A stretch of DNA of 32,636 nt from Verrucomicrobia subdivision 6 bacterium (GCA_945866245.1 CAMBGW010000003.1:1-32636), one strand, 5' to 3'. Counted from the stretch's first letter, positions 6,850 through 16,960 are shown. Notes: generated by a model from the letters alone, not told the origin. A program made the numbers and translations.

Positions 6850-7890
6850 ATGTTGAGTAAGCTTTTCCCTTTTCTAGAGAACGACATGGGTGTGGACTTG
6901 GGTACAGCCAACACCCTTGTTTACGTGCGTGGTAAGGGGGTTGTACTACGGGAACCCTCGGTAGTCGCGATGGATCAAGCGTCTCGGCGGGTGCTGGCCG
7001 TAGGGGATGAGGCGAAGAGGATGTTGGGTCGGACTCCAGGATCGATTATTGCTGTGCGCCCCCTCAAAGATGGGGTGATCAGTGATTTTGAAGTTACCGA
7101 GGCAATGTTGAAGTGCTTTATTGAGAAGGCTTCCAAATCCCAAAACCGCTGGAGGCCTAGGCCTCGCCTCGTCATTGCGGTGCCCTCCGGAATCACCGAG
7201 GTGGAGCGTCGGGCGGTCTGTGAATCAGCGGCCCATGCGGGGGCGCGGAGTGTACGTTTGATTGAGGAGCCATTGGCCGCAGCAATTGGCGTAGGTCTGC
7301 CGGTACAAGATGCCTCGGGCAACATGATCATCGATATCGGGGGTGGAACGACGGAGATGGCGATCATTTCCTTAGGTGGAATTGTATTTAGCCGAAGCGT
7401 TCGCGTGGCAGGGGACGAACTGGATGAAGCGATCATGAATTACTTAAAGAGGGCTTATAATTTAATGATTGGGGAAAGAACCGCAGAGGACATTAAAGTA
7501 AAAATCGGCTCGGTGTATCCGATGGAGAAAGAAATTTCCATGGAGGTTCGGGGTCGGGATTTAGTGGCGGGGCTACCCAAAACTTTGACGATTACATCGC
7601 AAGAAGTGCGGGAGGCCCTTCTCGAGCCGGTTCAGATTATTCTCGAAAGTGTCAGACTAACTTTGGAGAGATGCCCGCCCGAGTTATCGAGCGACTTGGT
7701 GGAGCGTGGAGTAGTGCTGGCGGGTGGGGGAGCTTTGTTGCGGGGATTTGACCGACTTTTGACGGAGGAAACCGGACTACCGATCCATGTGGCGGAGGAT
7801 CCGCTGAGTGCTGTTGTCGAGGGCACGGGAAAAGTGCTGGATGAACTGGAGTTTTTAACGAAACTAACTACCTCGGATGGGCGCGGGTAA
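6850..7890 (+). CDS. mreB: Rod shape-determining actin homologue MreB
   Basis: From ATG 6850 the protein is 346 residues and begins MLSKLFPFLENDMGVDLGTANTL in register with other MreB proteins. It polymerises on the inner membrane and guides the cell-wall elongation machinery. Actin-fold signatures include GVDLGTANTLVYV (phosphate 1), VPSGITEVERRAV, RLIEEPLAAAIG, IIDIGGGTTEMAII (phosphate 2) and the C-terminal VLAGGGALLRGFD (adenosine). The frame is open back to a TTG at 6802, which would add 16 unconserved residues, so I reject that start. No ideal ribosome binding site precedes 6850: the nearest GGAG is 15 bases away. It heads the mre-rod gene array. Confidence 0.95.
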   Translation: MLSKLFPFLENDMGVDLGTANTLVYVRGKGVVLREPSVVAMDQASRRVLAVGDEAKRMLGRTPGSIIAVRPLKDGVISDFEVTEAMLKCFIEKASKSQNRWRPRPRLVIAVPSGITEVERRAVCESAAHAGARSVRLIEEPLAAAIGVGLPVQDASGNMIIDIGGGTTEMAIISLGGIVFSRSVRVAGDELDEAIMNYLKRAYNLMIGERTAEDIKVKIGSVYPMEKEISMEVRGRDLVAGLPKTLTITSQEVREALLEPVQIILESVRLTLERCPPELSSDLVERGVVLAGGGALLRGFDRLLTEETGLPIHVAEDPLSAVVEGTGKVLDELEFLTKLTTSDGRG

Positions 7891-7928
7891 CCGCTTCCAG
7901 AAGAGATCGTTTCGAAAAAAAATAAAAA

Positions 7929-8771
7929 ATGTCGCGGAAGTGGGTTTGGGTCGGGGCGGGTCTCGCCGTTATGGCGGGCGGGGCTGTGATCTTTTTTGCG
8001 CCCGTCAGCTCTCGTCGGACCGAGCGGGTAACCTTGGAAACAATTTCTCCCATGGCCCGAACATGGAGCGATCTGAAGGTGCGTCTCGGAGACTTTAGGC
8101 AAAGCCTGCGTCGGGCAGATTCTTTGGATGAGGAAAATCGAAACCTACGTGCGGAAAACGTCCGCTTGCAAACGGAGATTCGGCAGGTGGATTATTTGCG
8201 AACGGAAAATGATCGATTTCGGGAAATGTTGGCTTTTCGGGACCAGCAGTCCTATCGACTTTTGGCATGTCGGGTCGTGGAAAGAGATGCATCAAACTGG
8301 TGGAACTCGGTGTTGGTCGATCGGGGATGGAACGATGACCCGAATTTGGCGCAAGATCAGCCGGTGGTAACCCCCCGTGGGGTAATCGGAAAAACGGGTA
8401 CCGTTGGGCGAACCACCACCCGAGTGATGCTCATTTCAGATGAAAACTGCAAAGTGAGTGTTTTTACTGAAGCGTCTGGAGCGAGAGGGATCTTACTAGG
8501 GGATACTCCACTCAATGGGGGAGCTCCTGTGTGTAAAATGACCTTTGTCACGAGGGAATCAAAGTTTGAAGTGGGGGAGAGAGTGTTAACCACAGGATTG
8601 GGAGGAACATTTCCTCCGAATCTTTTGGTGGGAACGGTCAGTGAGGCGCCCCCATTGACGGCGGAAAAAAATTCGGGCCTTTATCGCGAGGGAAAAGTTG
8701 GGCCTGCAGCAGATTTAAATGATTTGAGAGAGTTGTTTATTTTAACGGGGGGAGCTCCCACCAAAAAATGA
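7929..8771 (+). CDS. mreC: Rod shape-determining protein MreC
   Basis: This 280-residue protein has one N-terminal membrane helix (about 5-25), a coiled coil at about 68-110 (ENRNLRAENVRLQTEI and following) and the periplasmic beta-domain characteristic of MreC, with TPRGVIGKTGTVG, TTRVMLISDENCKVSV and GARGILLGD. MreC links cytoplasmic MreB to PBP2 and RodA in the elongasome. The ATG at 7929 lies 38 bases after mreB behind an A-rich stretch with little Shine-Dalgarno character, so translation may depend on low structure. The stop overlaps the mreD start as ATGA. Confidence 0.93.
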   Translation: MSRKWVWVGAGLAVMAGGAVIFFAPVSSRRTERVTLETISPMARTWSDLKVRLGDFRQSLRRADSLDEENRNLRAENVRLQTEIRQVDYLRTENDRFREMLAFRDQQSYRLLACRVVERDASNWWNSVLVDRGWNDDPNLAQDQPVVTPRGVIGKTGTVGRTTTRVMLISDENCKVSVFTEASGARGILLGDTPLNGGAPVCKMTFVTRESKFEVGERVLTTGLGGTFPPNLLVGTVSEAPPLTAEKNSGLYREGKVGPAADLNDLRELFILTGGAPTKK

Positions 8772-9280
8772 AGACAAACTTTGTTCGTTTCATTTTGCTT
8801 GGGTTGGGGGCGTGGTTGGTCAGGGCTGCGGGCCCCGATTGGTACGGGGTGACAGCTCTTGGGACCAATTTCATGGGGGCGGTGGTGATTCAAGCAGGGC
8901 TAAATCTGTCGGTTCCGGGATTATGTCTTTGGGCGCTGGGGATGGGGCTTTTTTGGGACTTCGCGACATTTTCTGCCTTGGGGCATCACGCACTGGTCTT
9001 AGGGGTTGTGGGAATGTTGGTCCGAACCCAAAAAGGGTGGTGGGTGGGTGCATCGTGGGGAGAGCAAGCGGTAGGATCGATTTTGGCGGCAGTTGCTTTT
9101 TTTGCGTGGGACCGTTTTTTACACTGCTGGGAGGTCCGAGCCTGGGCGTGGCCCTTTTCTCTGAATGTGGCTCTGGTGATTGCGGGAATGACGAATGGTC
9201 TGGTCTCAGTTCTTTTGGGCATCTGGCTGAAGCCAATCGCTGAGCGGGCTCGGGTCGGTGGGCTGGGGAGGAGGCGGTAA
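8768..9280 (+). CDS. mreD: MreD-like rod shape-determining membrane protein
   Basis: This 170-residue, highly hydrophobic protein sits exactly between mreC and the PBP2 gene, the usual position of mreD. About five membrane helices can be seen, including FVRFILLGLGAWLV at the start, LCLWALGMGLFWDF around 55-70 and a final NVALVIAGMTNGLVSVLLG. MreD has little sequence conservation, so assignment rests on topology, length (about 160-180 in the family) and position. It overlaps mreC by 4 bases and shares one base with the next gene (TAATG). Confidence 0.8.
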   Translation: MKTNFVRFILLGLGAWLVRAAGPDWYGVTALGTNFMGAVVIQAGLNLSVPGLCLWALGMGLFWDFATFSALGHHALVLGVVGMLVRTQKGWWVGASWGEQAVGSILAAVAFFAWDRFLHCWEVRAWAWPFSLNVALVIAGMTNGLVSVLLGIWLKPIAERARVGGLGRRR

Positions 9281-11463
9281 TGTTGTTAGTTCGCCCTCAA
9301 GCCAACCTGCCGAAACGCATGAGTGCGGCGATGATTGTCGTGGCTTTGGCTGCGCTGATTTTATTGCAGAGACTTTTTGTCGTGCAGGTTGTCGAGGGGC
9401 AAAAACACGCGCAGACGTTGCTTCAGCAAACTACGATTCCGATTCTTTTGTCTCCCCCGCGGGGCTTGATTCTGGACCGCAATGGTTTGCCTTTGGCGGA
9501 AAATCGGGCTCGGTACGACGTTGATTTGTATGTGCGTGAGTTGACAGGAAATTACGCCCGGGCCCATCGGGGGCGACTCCCCATGACGATGGTGGAGGTG
9601 GGTGTGGGTGATAAGAAAAGAAAGCAAAAGCAGGTGGATATAGCAAAAATAGTGGCGGAGACTTCGACAGAGCCACTCCGGAATTTGGGGATCGTGCCGA
9701 ACTACGAAGTGGATGAGCTGCGAAAGCATAGCCAGCAGCGACCGAATACACCGTTTCAGTTGGCGACCCAGATCGATTTTGCCACCCTTTCCCGAATGGC
9801 GGAGCGGGATCCGCGAATTCCAGGGGTGCAAGAAGCGGCTCGGCCCGTGCGCTGGTATCCCTACGGGGCTTTGGCGGCACATGTCATGGGATTTGTCGGA
9901 GCACCCGAGGAGCAAACATTGGAGACGTTCCAACCAGAAGTGATTGGCAAAGAGGGAATCGAGAAAGGATTTGAAGTCGATCTGGAGGGAGTGCCAGGAG
10001 GAAAAATTCTTAAGAAAAATAATTTAGGATTTATCATGGAAGAGCAGGGCTACCAGGCTCCTATCCCTGGTCATAATGTGTATTTAACCTTGGATGCTCG
10101 GGTGCAAACGATTGTGGAGGGGGTCATGCGGCGGGTCGGGCGGGGAGCTTGCGTGGTGATGGATCCTAACACGGGCGATCTTTTAGCGATGTGTTCGGTG
10201 CCCAACTTTGATCCAAACAGTTTTGTTCCCGGGGGTACGGGCAAGTCGACCGATTGGAGGCAGTTGATGACTGCAGAAACCAAGCCGATGCTGAATCGTG
10301 CTTTGGGAGCCTACGCACCCGGCTCAACCTTTAAGACTTTAACGGCGCTGGCGGCATTAGAAAACCCTGCGGCAAAATTTACCCCTGCGACCATCATCCA
10401 TAGTCCCGGCTCGATTGAAATGGCGGGACGGACTTGGCACGACTGGAATCCTGATGGGCAGGGAAGCATTTCCTTAAAGCGTGGATTAGCGATGTCGTGC
10501 AACACGTTTTTCTATCAGCTCGGGGTGCGGACGGGAATTGAGTCGATGAGCGAGATGGGAAGACGCATTGGCTTTGGTGAGAAACTTTTGCTTCGCAAGG
10601 ATGGGGAGTCGGCACTTGCGGGGGAGGACCCGGGAACGATGCCAGGTAGGGAGTGGATGGAAAACCGGATGGCGCAAAGAAAGAAAGCGTACAAAGCAAA
10701 AATTGAGAAGTGGGTGGAGGAAGGGCAGAAGGTCCCGCGACCCACCCCACCTGCTGTTGAGAGGTGGAGTGATGGACATACGGCGAATACTTCGATTGGG
10801 CAGGGGTATGTGCGGGTGACACCCCTGCAAATGGCCGTGATGGTTTCGGCCGTCGCGAATGGAGGAACGGTGTATCAACCTCGCTTAGTCCAGGGAGTGG
10901 GGCGAACAACTGAAAAAGGGACGAAGGCTACCAAGGAGTACCCGGTTGCAGTGAAGAGGGGCGATTTAGGAGTGAAGCCAGAGAATTTGACGGCGGTTCG
11001 GGAGGGATTACGTGCGGTGGTCACAGAGGGAACGGGAAAAAATGCGGCGGTGAAAGACATTGAAGTAGCTGGGAAAACGGGCTCAGCACAGTTTGTCACG
11101 ACGATCGGAGGCAGTACGGTCAAAGATACCCGAACATGGTTTACCGGTTTTGCCCCGCTCAAAGAGCCTAAGTATGTGGTGATTGTTATCGTGGAGGGTG
11201 GGGTGTCTGGCGGATCAACTTGCGCTCCTTTGGCTTCTGAGATCCTTTTCAAGTTGTTTGAAATGGAAAAAGGGGTTCCTCCTGCGTTGGTGTACCAAGC
11301 ACCGGTCGTGGGGCATTTTCATGGGGTAACAGCATCGGACGGCTCATATAGTCCGGGTGGGGGGCCCACAGGGGATGATGACGCGGGTGGTCTGGGAGGA
11401 TTCTTTAATTGGCTGGATGAGGGTTTTGGTGGTGGTGCAGGCCGGGGATTGAGGCGCCGATGA
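9280..11463 (+). CDS. mrdA: Penicillin-binding protein 2 (elongation-specific transpeptidase)
   Basis: This 727-residue class B PBP cross-links peptidoglycan during cell elongation. A single membrane anchor lies at about 17-37, followed by the pedestal motif PPRGLILDRNGLPLAEN. The transpeptidase motifs are in order: STFK with nucleophile Ser349, SCN at Ser406, and KTGSAQ at Lys599. Between the second and third motifs lies a charged insertion around residues 463-485 (KKAYKAKIEKWVEEGQK). The C-terminus is a glycine-rich tail (about 690-727) of unknown role. It starts in the TAATG overlap with mreD and its stop overlaps rodA as ATGA, so translation of the three is likely coupled. Confidence 0.96.
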   Translation: MLLVRPQANLPKRMSAAMIVVALAALILLQRLFVVQVVEGQKHAQTLLQQTTIPILLSPPRGLILDRNGLPLAENRARYDVDLYVRELTGNYARAHRGRLPMTMVEVGVGDKKRKQKQVDIAKIVAETSTEPLRNLGIVPNYEVDELRKHSQQRPNTPFQLATQIDFATLSRMAERDPRIPGVQEAARPVRWYPYGALAAHVMGFVGAPEEQTLETFQPEVIGKEGIEKGFEVDLEGVPGGKILKKNNLGFIMEEQGYQAPIPGHNVYLTLDARVQTIVEGVMRRVGRGACVVMDPNTGDLLAMCSVPNFDPNSFVPGGTGKSTDWRQLMTAETKPMLNRALGAYAPGSTFKTLTALAALENPAAKFTPATIIHSPGSIEMAGRTWHDWNPDGQGSISLKRGLAMSCNTFFYQLGVRTGIESMSEMGRRIGFGEKLLLRKDGESALAGEDPGTMPGREWMENRMAQRKKAYKAKIEKWVEEGQKVPRPTPPAVERWSDGHTANTSIGQGYVRVTPLQMAVMVSAVANGGTVYQPRLVQGVGRTTEKGTKATKEYPVAVKRGDLGVKPENLTAVREGLRAVVTEGTGKNAAVKDIEVAGKTGSAQFVTTIGGSTVKDTRTWFTGFAPLKEPKYVVIVIVEGGVSGGSTCAPLASEILFKLFEMEKGVPPALVYQAPVVGHFHGVTASDGSYSPGGGPTGDDDAGGLGGFFNWLDEGFGGGAGRGLRRR

Positions 11464-12593
11464 AAGTTAAGCGAGCTTGGAGAGGAATGCATTGGCCCAG
11501 TTTATTGCTGATGTTGGGGCTTTGCCTTTTTGGGGTAATGGTCATTTACAGCGCGACTCACACCAGTGAGGCTGCGGACCTTCGAAACGCGGCAACGCAG
11601 CAGGCGGCTTGGGTCGGATTAGGGCTGATATGCTTTTTTGTTTTTGCATTGGCTGATTATCATCGCTGGGTGGATCAGGGGTGGTTTTGGTTTGGGGGAG
11701 GGTTGTTTTTGCTTTTGCTGGTGTTGCTCTTTGGAAGAGAAGTGAACGGGGCCAAGAGTTGGATTCGAATCGGACCTGTTGGGTTTCAGCCAGCCGAGGT
11801 GATGAAGCTAGCCTTTTTAGCAGGGGCGTGTGCATTGATGGTAACCTTGCGGGAGCGGATCGAAAAATTTAGCACCGTTCTTGCCTTGGTGGGCTTGGCT
11901 CTCATTCCAGTTTTTCTGATTTTACGGCAACCCGATTTAGGTTCAGCTGCAGTTTTTCTTCCAATGTGTTTTGGGCTCCTCTTTGTTGGGGGTACGCGGT
12001 TGCGATATCTTTTAATTCCGGCGGGGCTGGGACTTGCCGGGGTCTTAGCGATCTATTTTTACGTAGGACATTTGGGTAAGGAGCTGCCTTTTTTAAAGAC
12101 CTACCAGAACAACCGAATTCGAACCTTTTTTGATCCCAATCTGGATCCGTTGGGGGCGGGGTGGACGATTCGTCAATCGATCATCGCCATCGGCTCGGGG
12201 GGCTTCTCGGGGAAGGGATATTTGCACGGGGATCAGAACCTCTATGGATTTTTACCCAAGAACATTGCCTACAATGATTTTATCTTTTCTGTTTTGGGCG
12301 AGGAGTGGGGCTTTTTGGGTGGGGCGGCGCTTATCTTGGGTCAGGCGGGGTTGCTGCTTTGTATTGCCTGGATTGGGTGGAGGGCGCCGGACTTTACGGG
12401 CAGGCTTTTAGCTGGGGGTGTTTTGGGAATGCTTTTTACACATTTTTTCATCAACGTGGGAATGACAATCAAGGTGGTACCCATCACCGGCATTCCCCTG
12501 CCCTTTGTCAGTTACGGAGGAACCTTCTTGGCTGTGTGTATGGCCGCGATGGGATTGATGCAAAGCGTATGGCGACAACGGCATTTGGGCTAA
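11460..12593 (+). CDS. rodA: SEDS peptidoglycan glycosyltransferase RodA
   Basis: This 377-residue polytopic membrane protein polymerises glycan strands from lipid II together with PBP2. Ten or so membrane helices are visible. SEDS-family landmarks include NGAKSWIRIGPVGFQPAE near residue 98, RQPDLGSAAV near 158, the extracellular AIGSGGFSGKGYLHG and NIAYNDFIFSVLGEEWGFLG, and the C-terminal GIPLPFVSYGGTF. The stretch QPAEVMKLA is also typical. It overlaps mrdA by 4 bases, the usual partner arrangement. Confidence 0.96.
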   Translation: MKVKRAWRGMHWPSLLLMLGLCLFGVMVIYSATHTSEAADLRNAATQQAAWVGLGLICFFVFALADYHRWVDQGWFWFGGGLFLLLLVLLFGREVNGAKSWIRIGPVGFQPAEVMKLAFLAGACALMVTLRERIEKFSTVLALVGLALIPVFLILRQPDLGSAAVFLPMCFGLLFVGGTRLRYLLIPAGLGLAGVLAIYFYVGHLGKELPFLKTYQNNRIRTFFDPNLDPLGAGWTIRQSIIAIGSGGFSGKGYLHGDQNLYGFLPKNIAYNDFIFSVLGEEWGFLGGAALILGQAGLLLCIAWIGWRAPDFTGRLLAGGVLGMLFTHFFINVGMTIKVVPITGIPLPFVSYGGTFLAVCMAAMGLMQSVWRQRHLG

Positions 12594-12626
12594 GCCCTTA
12601 AGCCAAGTCGCGAGAAAGGTAACGAA

Positions 12627-14198
12627 ATGATACTAGAAACCATTAAACGAATCTTGGGAATGAAACAGAAAGAGGAGAGGCGAAGCCTTCTTCTCTCGGT
12701 CGAGCCATTGGAAAAACGCGTCGCTCTTTTGGAGGGAGGAGTGGTGGAAGAATTTTCGATCGAGCGAGAAGGAGATCGCAGTATCTCTGGCAGTATTTAC
12801 AAAGCTCGGGTTCACAACGTAGAGCCCTCGCTCAAGGCTCTTTTTGTGGATATTGGTCTTGAGAAAAATGGATTTCTCCATTTTTGGGATGCGGTGCCTG
12901 CAGCGATGGATGAGCAGATCGAAGCGATTGAGCGAAAAGGTGGCCGAGGGAGGCAACCCCGAATCACAAGCAACGACATTCCCAGGCTCTATCCACCCGG
13001 GGCCGAGGTGATCGTGCAGGTAAACAAGGGCCCGATTGGCACCAAAGGGGCCCGCGTGACCACGAATTTAAGTTTGCCGGGTCGATACCTTGTGCTGATG
13101 CCATTTGGGGAAATGAGTGGGGTATCTCGCAAGATTGAGGATCCCGAAGAGCGCAAGCGTTTGCGAAAGATTCTGCAGGAGTTGGATGTCCCCGAGGGAA
13201 TGGGAGTGATTTTGCGAACGAACGGAGAAGGACTCCAGGCGCGATATTTCGTGCGTGATTTGGCACTCCTCTTGGAGCAGTGGAGAAAAGTAGAAGAGGG
13301 AATGAAAACCAAGCAGGCTCCGGCGGTCTTATTGGAGGAGCCCGATTTGGTGGAGAGATCGGTTCGAGACTTCCTCACGGAGGAGGTCGATGAGGTATTG
13401 GTCGATAATGAGGATGCGGAAAAACGGGTTCGGGATCTGGTGGGGGCGATCTCCAAAAGATCCCTAAGAAAAGTGAAGCGGCATTTGGCAGCCGAACCGC
13501 TCTTTGAAGCGTTCGGGGTCAATCGGCAGATCGAAAGCGCACTCCGGCGCCAAGTTTGGTTAAAGTCTGGTGCTTCCCTGGTGATCGACGAGACGGAGGC
13601 ACTTGTTTCGATTGATGTGAACACAGGCAAATCGCGTGGAGGCAAAGATCATGACGATACGATTCGACGGACGAATCTGGAAGCGGCGGAGGAGATCGCA
13701 CGGCAACTTCGTTTGCGAAATTTAGGCGGGATTATCGTGATCGACTTTATCGATATGCGGGCTCGGCGAGATCAATTGGCCGTGTATGAGAAGTTCAAAG
13801 ATTGTTTGCGAAGGGATCGAGCACGAACCCACACCTTGCCGATCTCTCCGTTAGGCCTACTGGAGATGACGCGGCAAAGAGTGCAGGAAAGTATTCGCAA
13901 AGCGGTCTATATGGAGTGTCCTGCTTGTCGTGGAAAAGGAATGGTAAAATCCTATGAAACGATGAGTGTGGAAATTCAGCGTGAGATCAGCCGCGTACTG
14001 CGCACGCATCCGAATGTCCATGAGATCAAAGTGGTGGTGCATCCGGGTGTTCTGCATCGGTTGCGAACGGAGGATGACGAACTTCTGATTCAGTTGCAGA
14101 GGCGTTGCTCGGGGGCCTTTAGCTTTAAAGCGGATCCGGCAGCCAATATAGAGGACTTTAAAATCCTCGATTCGGCAACGGATCAACCTCTCGAGTAA
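12627..14198 (+). CDS. rng: Ribonuclease G/E family endoribonuclease
   Basis: This 523-residue enzyme has RNase G length and lacks the long scaffold of RNase E. It cleaves single-stranded AU-rich RNA and matures rRNA. An S1 domain covers about residues 38-120 (SGSIYKARVHNVEPSL). The DNase-I-like core has the metal-binding aspartates in SIDVNTGKSRG (about 328-338) and IVIDFIDMRARRDQ (about 368-381). The zinc-link CPACRGKG begins at residue 431. The gene lies 33 bases after rodA behind GAGAAAGGTAACGAA. RNase G next to mre/rod genes is a familiar arrangement in bacteria. Its stop overlaps the glnD start in TAATG. Confidence 0.94.
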   Translation: MILETIKRILGMKQKEERRSLLLSVEPLEKRVALLEGGVVEEFSIEREGDRSISGSIYKARVHNVEPSLKALFVDIGLEKNGFLHFWDAVPAAMDEQIEAIERKGGRGRQPRITSNDIPRLYPPGAEVIVQVNKGPIGTKGARVTTNLSLPGRYLVLMPFGEMSGVSRKIEDPEERKRLRKILQELDVPEGMGVILRTNGEGLQARYFVRDLALLLEQWRKVEEGMKTKQAPAVLLEEPDLVERSVRDFLTEEVDEVLVDNEDAEKRVRDLVGAISKRSLRKVKRHLAAEPLFEAFGVNRQIESALRRQVWLKSGASLVIDETEALVSIDVNTGKSRGGKDHDDTIRRTNLEAAEEIARQLRLRNLGGIIVIDFIDMRARRDQLAVYEKFKDCLRRDRARTHTLPISPLGLLEMTRQRVQESIRKAVYMECPACRGKGMVKSYETMSVEIQREISRVLRTHPNVHEIKVVVHPGVLHRLRTEDDELLIQLQRRCSGAFSFKADPAANIEDFKILDSATDQPLE

Positions 14199-16960
14199 TG
14201 GAGGACCTGGGTGCGCATTCCGTAGTGGCGGTGCCCTTGCCAACAGGGGCAAGCCAAGAGGAGTGGCGGGCCCGAGTCAGCCAAGCCCTTGCGGGGGTGG
14301 CGGTTGAAAAGACGGAGGAGTTGCGAGAAGCGGTCCGGCTCTTTCTAGGAGCGGAGGCGGCCCAGTTGGCTCAACAGATCCGAGCGGGAGGTTCGGGTCT
14401 GGCTGTTTCCCACCAGCGAGCGTTCCTTTACTCCGCCCTGTTGCAAGAGCTATGGATTCGGGCGGGAGGAGACAGGACTGGGGATCAACTGGTCTTGGGT
14501 GCGGTGGGTGGTTTTGGGCGGGGCGAGATGAGCCCGGCAAGTGACTTGGATTTAATGTTTATTCGAGAGGGGTCACAAGCAGGAGTCGCTGAGGAAGTTG
14601 TAAAAAAAGTACTCTATGTGCTTTGGGATCTAGGCTTCAAAGTGGGTCACGCTTGTCGAACGATCGGCGAGACGATGGATCGATCGGAATCGGAGCCCAT
14701 GATTAAGACGGCCCTGATCGACGCACGCTATTTGGCGGGATCGAGTCTCCTTTGGGAAAAGTTCCAAGCGGAGTTTCGGCGGCGTGGCCTAGAGAATGGG
14801 GTTGAAAAGTATCTCTCTTGGAGATTGGAAAATCAGCAGTCCAGGCATGCGAAAGAAGGGGGAACCGTTTTCGTGCAGGAACCGAATTTGAAGTCGGGTG
14901 TGGGCGGGCTGCGGGATTTTCATAATTTACGCTGGGTAGGCAAGGTCTGTGGGGAGGGGGACACTTTAGAGAAGTTGGTGGAGAGGGGGTGGTTAGGTGA
15001 GGCAGAAGCCAGGCAGGTGGAACAGGCCTTTGCCTTTCTCATGATGGTGCGGGAGTGGTTGCATGATGGGCAAGGAGGGCCAGGGGATGTGTTGACCTTA
15101 CGTCGTCAGGGAGAGTTGGCTGAGGCGATGGGTTATCCCCAACCCAATATTCTCCGAAAGAGTGAGGCTTTGATGCGGGAGGTCTATGGCCAGATGCGGA
15201 CGCTGCATCTTCTATGTAATTCAACGGCCACACGGCTATGTCAGCAGAGGTTGGGAAGGCCTCGGGGTTTTTGGTCCTTTTTTGCGGGATGGAGGGGAGC
15301 GAGAAGGGCAACGGACGGGTTCCTACTTAATGGGGCAGAGTTGCAGGCGGAGCACGCAGGGGTATTTGCGGAGGATCCCACACGGATGATTCGCGTCTTT
15401 CGAATATTACAGGATCAGGGTTCGGTTCCTGGGGCGGAGCTGAAAGCGCTCATTCGTGCGAACTTTACCTTATTGACCGACTCGCTGGTGCAGCAGAAAG
15501 AGGTTCAGGAAACCTTCCTGCACATCTTGAAACAAAAAGGGAAGGTGGGGCGAATTCTAAGAGCGATGCATGAGAGCGAAGTTCTCGGCCGAATCATTCC
15601 CGAGTTTGCCCCGTTGACCTGCTTGGTTCAGCACGAGTTCTTTCATCGGTACACGGCGGATGAGCATACCTTAGTCTGTTTAGAGCAGTTGGATGCAATG
15701 CTGGGTTCGAAGGAGCCAGACTTAAGGAAGTATGCTGAGTTGTATGCGAGGGTGGAAGTTCCTGAGATCCTCGCCTTAGCGGTGCTCTTACACGATACAG
15801 GTAAGGCGGAGCTCACGCGTAACCATGAGGAGTTGGGCGCGGCTAACGCGGCCCAAGTGGCCCGGCGTTTCGGCTTTTGGGGAAGAGAATTGCGCCTGAT
15901 GACCTTTTTAGTCGACCACCACATGACACTCAGTGCCTTTGCACGAAAGAATCTGGATGAACCGGAGACCATTCGGGAGTTGGCCCGACTGGTGCAGGAT
16001 CCGGAGAAGTTAGACCTTCTTATGCTAATATCGGCCGCGGATGTCCGAGCGGTTGCGGGAAAGAATAATTGGTCAGGATGGCGAGAACTTTTGGTTTGGA
16101 ATCTTTATCGCAAGACCAGGGAAATGTTGGCGGGTGAGGAAGAATTCCTCAAGGCAGAAGAGGAAAAGCAGAAAAAACGAAGAGAGGAAGTAAGGGAGAT
16201 TTTATCGCGAGAGTTCACGCCGGACGAGGCCAGTGAGCATCTCGAGCGAATGGGGCCAGCCTACTTACGAATGTGTCCTGCCGACCTTGTCTTGCGTCAC
16301 TTGCAAGCAGTTCACGAATTTATGGAGCGGCGAGTTTCAGGCCCGGATGCGCTGGTTCCACTGGTGAAGTGGTTGGATCAGCCTGAGGAGGGGCACACGG
16401 AGGTACTGGTGGTGACCTGGAATCGAGAGAGGCTTTTCAGTAAAATTGCCGGAAGTTTTGCCTTAGCAGGGCTAAATATTTTAAGCGCAAATATCTTTAC
16501 GCGACGGGACGATGTTGTCGTGGATACTTTTCGAGTTTGTAACGAACGAATGGAGGCAGTCAGTCACCCGGTGGATCGTGAAATATTTGAGAAAAGCCTG
16601 ACGGAAGCTTTGGAGGGTACGGAGGATCATTTGACGGAGCGAATTGCCCAAGTGGGACCTGCTTTATGGCAAAAATCGTTAGGGGAGGCGGAGTTTCCTT
16701 CCAGCTTAAGGCTGGATCAAAGTAGCGAGCCAGGGCGGACTCTGGTTCATATCGATGCACCCGATCGAGTGGGATTGTTGTTTGCGTTGACGCGTGCAAT
16801 TGCGGACGAAGGAATGCAGATCTCGGGGGCAAGGATTACCACGGAAAAAGGGGCGGCGTGGGATACGTTCGTCCTGGTGGAAAATTCAGGCGAGGCGGCG
16901 TGTGATGAGGATCGATTGAGTCGTGTTTTCCAAAGACTCAAGGGTGTGATCAGCCAGTGA
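14198..16960 (+). CDS. glnD: Bifunctional PII uridylyltransferase / uridylyl-removing enzyme
   Basis: This 920-residue protein senses glutamine and adds or removes UMP on PII proteins. The nucleotidyltransferase motif GGFGRGEMSPASDLDLMF lies at 104-121, with metal-binding Asp116 and Asp118. The HD hydrolase domain shows YTADEHT near 486 and LLHDTGK near 530. Two ACT domains follow: one around 734-780 (TEVLVVTWNRERLFSKIAG) and one around 847-895 (HIDAPDRVGLLFALTRAIA). Domain order and length match GlnD (890 in E. coli). No PII gene (glnB) is in the window. It is coupled to rng by a 1-base overlap and to the following kinase by GTGA, which places nitrogen sensing on the elongasome transcript. 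Confidence 0.95.
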   Translation: MEDLGAHSVVAVPLPTGASQEEWRARVSQALAGVAVEKTEELREAVRLFLGAEAAQLAQQIRAGGSGLAVSHQRAFLYSALLQELWIRAGGDRTGDQLVLGAVGGFGRGEMSPASDLDLMFIREGSQAGVAEEVVKKVLYVLWDLGFKVGHACRTIGETMDRSESEPMIKTALIDARYLAGSSLLWEKFQAEFRRRGLENGVEKYLSWRLENQQSRHAKEGGTVFVQEPNLKSGVGGLRDFHNLRWVGKVCGEGDTLEKLVERGWLGEAEARQVEQAFAFLMMVREWLHDGQGGPGDVLTLRRQGELAEAMGYPQPNILRKSEALMREVYGQMRTLHLLCNSTATRLCQQRLGRPRGFWSFFAGWRGARRATDGFLLNGAELQAEHAGVFAEDPTRMIRVFRILQDQGSVPGAELKALIRANFTLLTDSLVQQKEVQETFLHILKQKGKVGRILRAMHESEVLGRIIPEFAPLTCLVQHEFFHRYTADEHTLVCLEQLDAMLGSKEPDLRKYAELYARVEVPEILALAVLLHDTGKAELTRNHEELGAANAAQVARRFGFWGRELRLMTFLVDHHMTLSAFARKNLDEPETIRELARLVQDPEKLDLLMLISAADVRAVAGKNNWSGWRELLVWNLYRKTREMLAGEEEFLKAEEEKQKKRREEVREILSREFTPDEASEHLERMGPAYLRMCPADLVLRHLQAVHEFMERRVSGPDALVPLVKWLDQPEEGHTEVLVVTWNRERLFSKIAGSFALAGLNILSANIFTRRDDVVVDTFRVCNERMEAVSHPVDREIFEKSLTEALEGTEDHLTERIAQVGPALWQKSLGEAEFPSSLRLDQSSEPGRTLVHIDAPDRVGLLFALTRAIADEGMQISGARITTEKGAAWDTFVLVENSGEAACDEDRLSRVFQRLKGVISQ

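Noticed and set aside
7877..8098. Plus-strand 73-codon frame across the mreB-mreC junction
   Set aside because: It overlaps the well-supported mreC in another frame and has no recognisable features.
10394..10909. Long minus-strand frames inside mrdA
   Set aside because: They oppose the PBP2 transpeptidase domain and read as Ser/Pro-rich shadow protein.
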